Assembly: GCA_027294925.1 (NCBI GenBank)
Contig: JAPULM010000553.1
Coordinates: forward strand, 1 to 20,102
Length of the DNA stretch: 20,102 nucleotides
Direction: 5' to 3'
Origin: a bacterium
Lineage (GTDB): Bacteria > Tectomicrobia > Entotheonellia > Entotheonellales > Entotheonellaceae
The notes beneath the pieces are model-generated. The model was not told the DNA's origin, did no database searches, and saw only the letters and a list, made by a program, of their open reading frames with translations. Made by a program: the position numbers and the translations under genes. Within the stretch, counting starts at the first letter, position 1, and each line of letters begins with the position of its first letter. Positions 15,513 to 20,102 of this stretch are shown in pieces.

Positions 15513-16862
15513 TTAGGACAAGCTTATTAAAGGTGGGGCGGTGGCGGTTTCTCCGTCCAGGGCGTAAAGTCCTGCCCGCGTAACCCGCACCGGCGTCAAT
15601 TGCCCGATCAATGCCTGGTCGCCAGGGAAATTAATAATCTTGTTCGTCCGTGTACGCCCGGTTAGCTTATCGGGGTTCTTCTTGCTCGGCCCTTCCACCA
15701 GTATCTCAACCGTTTGGCCTTCATAGGGTAGATTGGCGCCCAAAGCAATACGTCGTTGCATATTTATGAGCCCCTCAAAACGCCGCTGTTTCACCTCATG
15801 TGGCACTTGATCCGGCAAATTCGGTGCCACCGTACCGGGTCGTTCGGAATAATTAAACAAAAAGATCGAGTCGAATCGCACTTGCTCCAACATGCGCCGG
15901 GTGGCAAGAAAGTCTTCCTCGGTTTCGCTCGGAAAACCGACGATGACGTCGGTGGATAAAGCGATGTCTGGCACCGCTCGCCGGAGATCAGCGATAAGAT
16001 CAAGATAATCTTGCGCTGTGTAGCCACGGCGCATCGCCTTAAGAATACGGTCTGAGCCGGCCTGAAAAGGCAAATGCAGAGCTTCGCACACGTTGTCGAG
16101 CTTGCCCATTGCCTCAACCAAATGTTGATTGAAATCGAGCGGATGTGAGGTGACGAAACGAATACGCTCGATGCCGTCAATAGCATTGACGGCGGCGAGC
16201 AGATCTGCGAAATCCATTCTATGTGGCCGAAAATCCGCTCCGTACGCGTTAACATTTTGCCCCAACAGGGTGACTTCACGATAGCCGGCCTGCGCCAGCC
16301 CTGTCACTTCAGCGAGGATCACTGCCATTGGACGACTGACTTGTGGTCCTCGGGTATTGGGCACGACACAGAACGAGCAACGTTTGTTACAGCCATGCAT
16401 GACACTGACAAAGGCCGTTACCCGGCTGTTACGCGACACCGGCAAGGCGCCAAGATCGTCGTCGAGTACGCTATCCGCAATTTCTACAACCGGCTCGTTT
16501 TGTGCGTCTACTTGCTGTACCAGTTCCAGCACGCGGCTTACATTCAAGGTGCCGAAGACCAGATCCACATATGGTGCACGAGCTATAATTTCACCTTTGG
16601 CGCGTTGCGGAATGCAGCCGCACACGCCAATAATCATATCCGGACGCTGTTGTTTAAGACGTTTAAGACGTCCTAGTTGGCTGTAAAATTTTTGGTCAGC
16701 CTTTTCACGCACGCTACACGTATTCAGCAACACCAGGTTGGCTTCATTCACATCCTCAGTCAATTCATAGTCCGCTTGTTGAAGCAGTCCGACAATGCGT
16801 TCTGAGTCATATTTATTCATCTGGCAACCATACGTCAGCAGGGCGAGTTTTTTGGTTGTCAT
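15513..16862 (-). CDS. miaB: tRNA-2-methylthio-N6-dimethylallyladenosine synthase
   Basis: A 449-aa radical-SAM methylthiotransferase that adds a methylthio group to i6A37 of tRNAs reading U-starting codons. The N-terminal UPF0004 domain has the three auxiliary-cluster cysteines, C13 (TYGCQMN), C49 (NTCSVRE) and C83 (CGC). The radical SAM CxxxCxxC is C158, C162, C165 in GCNKRCSFCVVPNTRGPQ. LLGQNVNAYG and LHLPFQAGSD are further MiaB signatures. A TRAM RNA-binding domain ends the protein (about 380-446). Length is normal. The start has AAGGA six bases upstream. It is third in the minus-strand run behind dsbA-like and nth, with a 67-base gap after nth. Confidence 0.95.
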   Translation of the reverse strand: MTTKKLALLTYGCQMNKYDSERIVGLLQQADYELTEDVNEANLVLLNTCSVREKADQKFYSQLGRLKRLKQQRPDMIIGVCGCIPQRAKGEIIARAPYVDLVFGTLNVSRVLELVQQVDAQNEPVVEIADSVLDDDLGALPVSRNSRVTAFVSVMHGCNKRCSFCVVPNTRGPQVSRPMAVILAEVTGLAQAGYREVTLLGQNVNAYGADFRPHRMDFADLLAAVNAIDGIERIRFVTSHPLDFNQHLVEAMGKLDNVCEALHLPFQAGSDRILKAMRRGYTAQDYLDLIADLRRAVPDIALSTDVIVGFPSETEEDFLATRRMLEQVRFDSIFLFNYSERPGTVAPNLPDQVPHEVKQRRFEGLINMQRRIALGANLPYEGQTVEILVEGPSKKNPDKLTGRTRTNKIINFPGDQALIGQLTPVRVTRAGLYALDGETATAPPLISLS

Positions 16863-16929
16863 ACAAAATCCTTTTGTTTTTTTCTCAAGACTTTTCCTGC
16901 CTCGGAGAGAATATTTGTGCTGCGTGGCA

Positions 16930-17586
16930 CTAGCGTGAACGCTGCACGCCGACCCGTTTGCAAAATGGTGCTAGCGGACACTGGCTGCAAATGGGCGAAG
17001 TCGGTTTACACACATGTTGGCCTAAGGCTACCAGGCTTGGATTATATTCAATCCAATAGGCCTTGGGCAACTTCTTACGCAACACCATTTCGGTTGCCAG
17101 CGGATCTTTAGTTTTAATGTAGCCCCAGCGGTTGGAAATGCGATGCACATGCGTATCGACGCAGATGGCCGCAATACCGTAGCCTTCGGCTAACACCAGA
17201 TTGGCGGTCTTACGGCCCACGCCATGGAACGTCGTAAGGGTATCAATATCGTCCGGTACCCGTCCATCGAACTCGTCGAGCAAACGCTGTGAGATATCCA
17301 AAATCTGTACGGCTTTATTGCGATAGAAACCGACTGGATAAATGGATTGCTCGATGGTCTTGCGGTCCAAACCAATCATAGTCTGTGGTGTATCGGCAAG
17401 ATCAAACAAGCGTTTCGATGCCTTGGCCGTGGTTTTATCTTGCGTCCGTAAGCTGAGCAAGGTGGCAATCAGTACCCGATACGGTTCACGTTGCTCCTGC
17501 GCCATGAGACTAACCACTGGTACATCCCAATGTGGGACTTCACGCCGCAAGATTTCGATCACTTCGTGCAGCTGCTTGCGTGTCAT
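16930..17586 (-). CDS. nth: Endonuclease III (DNA glycosylase / AP lyase)
   Basis: A 218-aa base-excision repair enzyme that removes oxidised pyrimidines and nicks abasic sites. The helix-hairpin-helix is TFHGVGRKTAN (119-129), with the catalytic Lys K126; the catalytic Asp is D144 in VDTHVHR. The C-terminal 4Fe-4S loop is C193-x6-C200-x2-C203-x5-C209, the exact E. coli spacing. The N-terminus LLSLRTQD matches the family's LSAQTTD region. The ATG lies 6 bases after the stop of the selenoprotein gene, with no strong ribosome binding site, which suggests translational coupling. It shares the promoter at 18243-18271. Confidence 0.94.
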   Translation of the reverse strand: MTRKQLHEVIEILRREVPHWDVPVVSLMAQEQREPYRVLIATLLSLRTQDKTTAKASKRLFDLADTPQTMIGLDRKTIEQSIYPVGFYRNKAVQILDISQRLLDEFDGRVPDDIDTLTTFHGVGRKTANLVLAEGYGIAAICVDTHVHRISNRWGYIKTKDPLATEMVLRKKLPKAYWIEYNPSLVALGQHVCKPTSPICSQCPLAPFCKRVGVQRSR

Positions 17587-17592
17587 GGCGGA

Positions 17593-18210
17593 TTAGGAGA
17601 CCCCAAATTTTTCCAGGATTTTAAGATATTCTTCAGCCGGTACGGCGCCAACGACGTGTTCGCTATCATTGAATACGACAGTTGGAATGGCATGCACCGA
17701 GTAATCGTTGAGCGCTGCTTCGTATTCTGCCAAAATGGCGTGGCGTGTGCGACCGGCAGTGAAATCATCCACAAAGCGATCATAGTCGAGCGGCGCTTGC
17801 TGTGCCAGCCCCATAATTTCATCCGCTAGGGCGATATTAACGCCTTGCTCAAAAAAAGCTCGAAAGAGGCGAAAATGCATATCATCAAACGCATCGTTGC
17901 TCTGTAAAGCGGCGCACTTGGCGGCTTCCAGAGCCGGTAAGCTCCAGTTTGGATAGTCGTCGCGCTCCCACATGTTCCAGGTGATCCCGTCTGCCTCGAC
18001 CATGGCTGCAATACGTCGCCAAGATGCCTCGCGGTAGGTTCCCCTGAAGTGCACTGACGCATCAGGCCCCGGGCGTAACGGAAAGGCACGCCGTTCAATC
18101 TGAATCTGGTCGCCAAAGCGTTCCTGCAAGCGATGGAGGCGAACCGCCGCCGGATAACACCAGGGTCAAAGATAATCCGAAAATTCGACAATGCGTACCG
18201 GTGTACTCAT
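17593..18210 (-). CDS. Selenocysteine-containing DsbA/FrnE-like thiol-disulfide oxidoreductase (in-frame TGA at codon 15)
   Basis: A 205-residue thioredoxin-fold protein of the DsbA/FrnE group. From the ATG at 18210 the frame reads MSTPVRIVEFSDYL, then TGA (18168-18166), then PWCYPAAVRLHRLQERFG and onward without a break to TAA at 17593. The family motif here is DYxCPWC, so the TGA replaces exactly the first, nucleophilic Cys, giving U15-P-W-C18. The cis-Pro loop is intact (AIPTVVF, P176) and the C-terminus is normal. The start has a strong AGGAG six bases upstream and a promoter at 18243-18271. A SECIS-like hairpin follows the TGA. TGA stops two other genes here, so recoding is local. No signal peptide: cytoplasmic. 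A conventional call would begin at a TTG near 18129 and lose the active site. The alternative is a point-mutated pseudogene or a sequencing error; the intact remainder and hairpin argue against it. Confidence 0.85.
18135..18168 (-). promoter_or_regulatory. Candidate bacterial SECIS element with its UGA codon
   Basis: Reading the minus strand from the TGA (18168-18166), a stem GGCGGCG (+15 to +21) pairs with CGCCTCC (+25 to +31), with one C-U mismatch at the third pair, around a GTT loop starting at +22. Bacterial SECIS elements lie within the coding region right after UGA, with a small apical loop about 16-37 nt away and a G among its first two loop bases; all these hold. An alternative fold, GGCG/CGCC with a 6-base GCGGTT loop, is also G-first. 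The GGCGGCGG run would suit any GC-rich gene, so this alone is not proof. Confidence 0.6.
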
Positions 18211-18242
18211 AGGACTCTCCTCATGCACGGTTGGATGGTCAG

Positions 18243-18271
18243 ATTATAGGCTACTTATTCATCCATGTCCA
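18243..18271 (-). promoter_or_regulatory. Sigma70-type promoter of the dsbA-like/nth/miaB run
   Basis: On the minus strand, TGGACA (18271-18266; 5 of 6 to the -35) and a perfect TATAAT (18248-18243) are separated by 17 bases. Transcription would start near 18236, leaving a short leader of about 26 nt with AGGAG before the ATG at 18210. Confidence 0.7.
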
Positions 18272-18356
18272 AGCGCCAGGGTGTATCGCGATGGCCACAG
18301 CATCCCAAAAATTCACACATGGCCGTCACAAATCGTCTCTCTTTGTAGGGGTGACG

Positions 18357-18388
18357 TGCATAGTGCACACATTCATGTGCACCATGCA
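18357..18388. repeat. 13-bp inverted repeat with one mismatch upstream of the selenoprotein promoter
   Basis: TGCAT-A-GTGCACA (18357-18369) and TGTGCAC-C-ATGCA (18376-18388) are reverse complements except for one A/C pair, around a CATTCA centre. The site is about 85 bases upstream of the -35 box. It could be a regulator-binding site or the trace of an element end. I see nothing else in 18272-18571 apart from general A+T richness. Confidence 0.5.
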
Positions 18389-18571
18389 TATTTATCTGTG
18401 CAGTCATCACCCGAACAACCTAAATATCCTACAGGTGAAAAGATGCATCTACAATACGTGTGTGCCATATCCACACTCGCATTGCCTTATAATTCGTACA
18501 GCATGCATCCCATATTTACCACTTTTGCGCCTAAGGTATTGTAAATACTCATATTTCAAAAAACTCTTAGA

Positions 18572-19606
18572 CTACCCTCTGGAAATATTGTTTGCGTTTG
18601 CCGTCTCGACAACCTCCCGGCTCAACAGGTTCGGCAGTCCCACCCTTTGAAGCAGTTCCTTCTGCTCGGGGGTGGGACGCGTCATGTTATGGGTTGACAA
18701 CTGAAGGGTCGCGACTTCGATCCGATCGATCTGACAGCCACTGAGGCTGTCGTACAGTTTCGGGTGAGAGACGATTTCTTTGGTCAGATCCCCCCGGTGG
18801 CGATGAAGCTGCAAGCTCAGCGTCCGATTAATCAGATGAGCTAGGACGCAAAGGGTATAGTGTGCCTTGACATGAGCTTCCGTCCACACATAGACTGGTT
18901 CAATGTCGATAAACGACTTGATGTCACGAAAGCACGACTCAATCACGACTTTCTCCTGATACGGCACGATCGCCTCCGAAGCCGGCATGCAAAAACCGTC
19001 CGCCACTTTTTCGCTATGGTTCGTCACAAGCAACCAAAATCCGTCGAGTCGGCCGACGTGGCGCATGGCCGACTCATCGACCAAAACGCTGCCCTGGTAG
19101 GTGCGAATCGGACGGGTTTTGCCAGGCAGGTCGAGGGCATGCAGCCGGATATGGACAACGTCGCTCAGTTTCGCCTTCTTCAATGGCTCTTTGAACTTAT
19201 CAAGGGTCGTTTGGTACTGCCGAGATTTCTTCGCACGACGCAGTGCCGCATTCACTGCGGTGGCCATGGCACGAAACGCTTCAAGCGCTTCACAGCGAGC
19301 CCGACGTTGATCCTGAAACAGCTCGGGATTGAAGCAAAGAAGGTAACGACGCTTGCCCTGGAGCTTCACGTCACGGTAAAAGGTGGTGGCATTGAGCTTG
19401 ATGAAGCCAGGTAGATTTTCGACCTGCTGCTCGAGCCGCTCTGGCTCCAGATGGCCAAAGCGGCTGAAATCCATTTCTGTCAGTCCTTCCAATTGATTGC
19501 GGTCCATGGCCGAGATGTACTTGATGCCAGCGGCTTCCAAAAGCGCCAGATTCTCATCCGACACCATGCCGCGATCAAAGACCAGCGTGGCCCGCAGCAT
19601 GGCGGC
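18572..19606 (-). mobile_element. 5'-truncated IS4/IS1634-like DDE transposase
   Basis: The C-terminal 350 or so codons of a DDE transposase. VFDRGMVSDENLALLEAAG contains the second catalytic Asp. YQEKVVIESCFRDIK fits the IS4 signature Y-(2)-R-(3)-E-(6)-K, with Lys for Arg, and holds the catalytic Glu. The frame is otherwise open to its TAA/TAG end at 18572. Full-length relatives are roughly 550 residues, so the N-terminal third or more, with the first catalytic Asp, is missing. The homology fades near 19606, where the IS91-like sequence begins on the opposite strand. It cannot be active alone. The left end (18545-18571) shows no clear terminal repeat to me. Confidence 0.8.
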
Positions 19607-20102
19607 CTCGGTGCAACAACGCATCGCGTTTGGCGAGCGTGCCGGTCAACAGGTGCGGCGTATTGGATCAGGGTTTGGCTACGAAAGGGCAGCAGAGCTG
19701 CCCTCTGCCCACGCAGTGGCAGAAGAAAGGCGAACGCCCAACCCTGAGGGGCATCCGTTGTGCCGGCGTGCATGGCTTTTCACTGCACGCCAATACCCAG
19801 GTTCCAGCGCCTCGGCGTGACCAGCTGGAACGCCTGCTACGTTATACGGCGAGAGGCGCACTGGGGCTCGAACGCCTGCACCAAGATGCCAACGGCGATC
19901 TTGTCTACTGCTTCACCCACCCGTGGTCTGACGGGACGATGGGCATCAGACTGTCGCCTTTAGAGTTGTTGGAGAAGCTCTCAGCTCTGCTTCCCCCACC
20001 GCGTGTGCACCAGGTGCGCTACGGCGGCTGCCTGACGCCAAACAGTATGCTGCGCCAGGCGATCATTCCCACTGCGCGTCAGCAGGGCGTAAGCGAGCCT
20101 AA
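19605..20102 (+). mobile_element. Truncated, frame-disrupted IS91-like transposase (partial at window end)
   Basis: The C-terminal part of a Y2 rolling-circle transposase (IS91 family). Frame one gives SVQQRIAFGERAGQQVRRIG then SGFGYE (to 19685). The homology resumes one frame over from about 19729 as GERPTLRGIRCAGVHGFSLH, ANTQVPAPRRDQLERLLRY and GALGLERLHQDANGDLVYCF, reaching RVHQVRYGGCLTPNSML near 20060, and stays open to the last base. About 43 extra bases lie between the two parts. The N-terminal zinc ribbon and catalytic tyrosines are missing. The mid-protein position of its first recognisable residue at the junction shows that its 5' half has been lost. Confidence 0.75.

Noticed and set aside
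16863..16885. ACAAAA-TCC-TTTTGT followed by T-run as a plus-strand terminator
   Set aside because: The stem is only A-T pairs except two, no plus-strand gene ends there, and the same bases serve as the AAGGA ribosome binding site region of miaB.
18129..18168. Genome-wide TGA reassignment (to Trp, Gly or Cys) as the explanation of the in-frame TGA
   Set aside because: The kinase and oxidoreductase genes in this window end in TGA at normal family lengths, so the code is standard.
17826..18191. 121-codon minus-strand frame overlapping the dsbA-like gene
   Set aside because: It is a shadow: its sequence has no thioredoxin features, whereas the correct frame reads through the TGA with full family similarity.
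18211..18571. CRISPR or small repeat array in the A+T-rich spacer
   Set aside because: Several GTGCA-like words occur but they form one palindrome, not regularly spaced direct repeats.

Overview
This 20.1 kb window looks like chromosome of an uncultured Gram-negative bacterium. Secreted and membrane-anchored proteins (signal-peptide S8 protease with PKD domains, M16 protease, SH3/coiled-coil membrane protein), a DsbA-like thioredoxin-fold protein, c-di-GMP and two-component signalling genes, and clear sigma70-type promoters all fit this. The style of several genes (signal-less NMT1/SsuA-like binding protein, PAC2 protein, 2-hydroxyacid dehydrogenase) reminds me of Tectomicrobia/Entotheonella-like or deltaproteobacterial genomes, but this is a weak inference. 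TGA is used as an ordinary stop by at least two genes here, so the genetic code is standard.

Layout. 1-286: a strong intrinsic terminator of an upstream gene, then a near-consensus promoter. 287-3572 (+): secreted subtilase with a C-terminal anchor, and an SH3b/coiled-coil membrane protein. 3577-5997 (-): orphan hybrid histidine kinase. 6422-7447 (+): Gfo/Idh/MocA oxidoreductase. 7474-10356 (-): two-lobed M16 zinc protease. 10583-11515 (-): signal-less solute-binding protein. 11621-12204 (-): broken transposase/integrase debris. 12497-12985 (+): A+T-rich zinc-ribbon PilZ protein. 13252-14235 (-): D-2-hydroxyacid dehydrogenase. 14585-15472 (+): PAC2 protein. 15513-18210 (-): a three-gene run dsbA-like -> nth -> miaB. 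18572-20102: a 5'-truncated IS4/IS1634-like transposase abutting a truncated, frame-disrupted IS91-like transposase that runs off the window.

The most notable signal is at 18166-18168 (minus strand). A DsbA/FrnE-like gene with a good promoter and Shine-Dalgarno has an in-frame TGA exactly where the first cysteine of its CPWC active site should be (U-P-W-C). A stable stem-loop with a G-first apical loop starts 15 nt after the TGA, as expected of a bacterial SECIS element. I read it as a selenoprotein that a standard gene caller would truncate to begin downstream of the active site. It heads a gene run with endonuclease III and the tRNA methylthiotransferase MiaB, both Fe-S proteins.

Other points of interest: a subtilase whose catalytic His position carries Glu, a kinase whose membrane sensor is far more A+T-rich than its catalytic half, a 21-bp tandem repeat forming the kinase C-terminus, several perfect inverted repeats in front of genes, and the double-truncation junction between two transposases.
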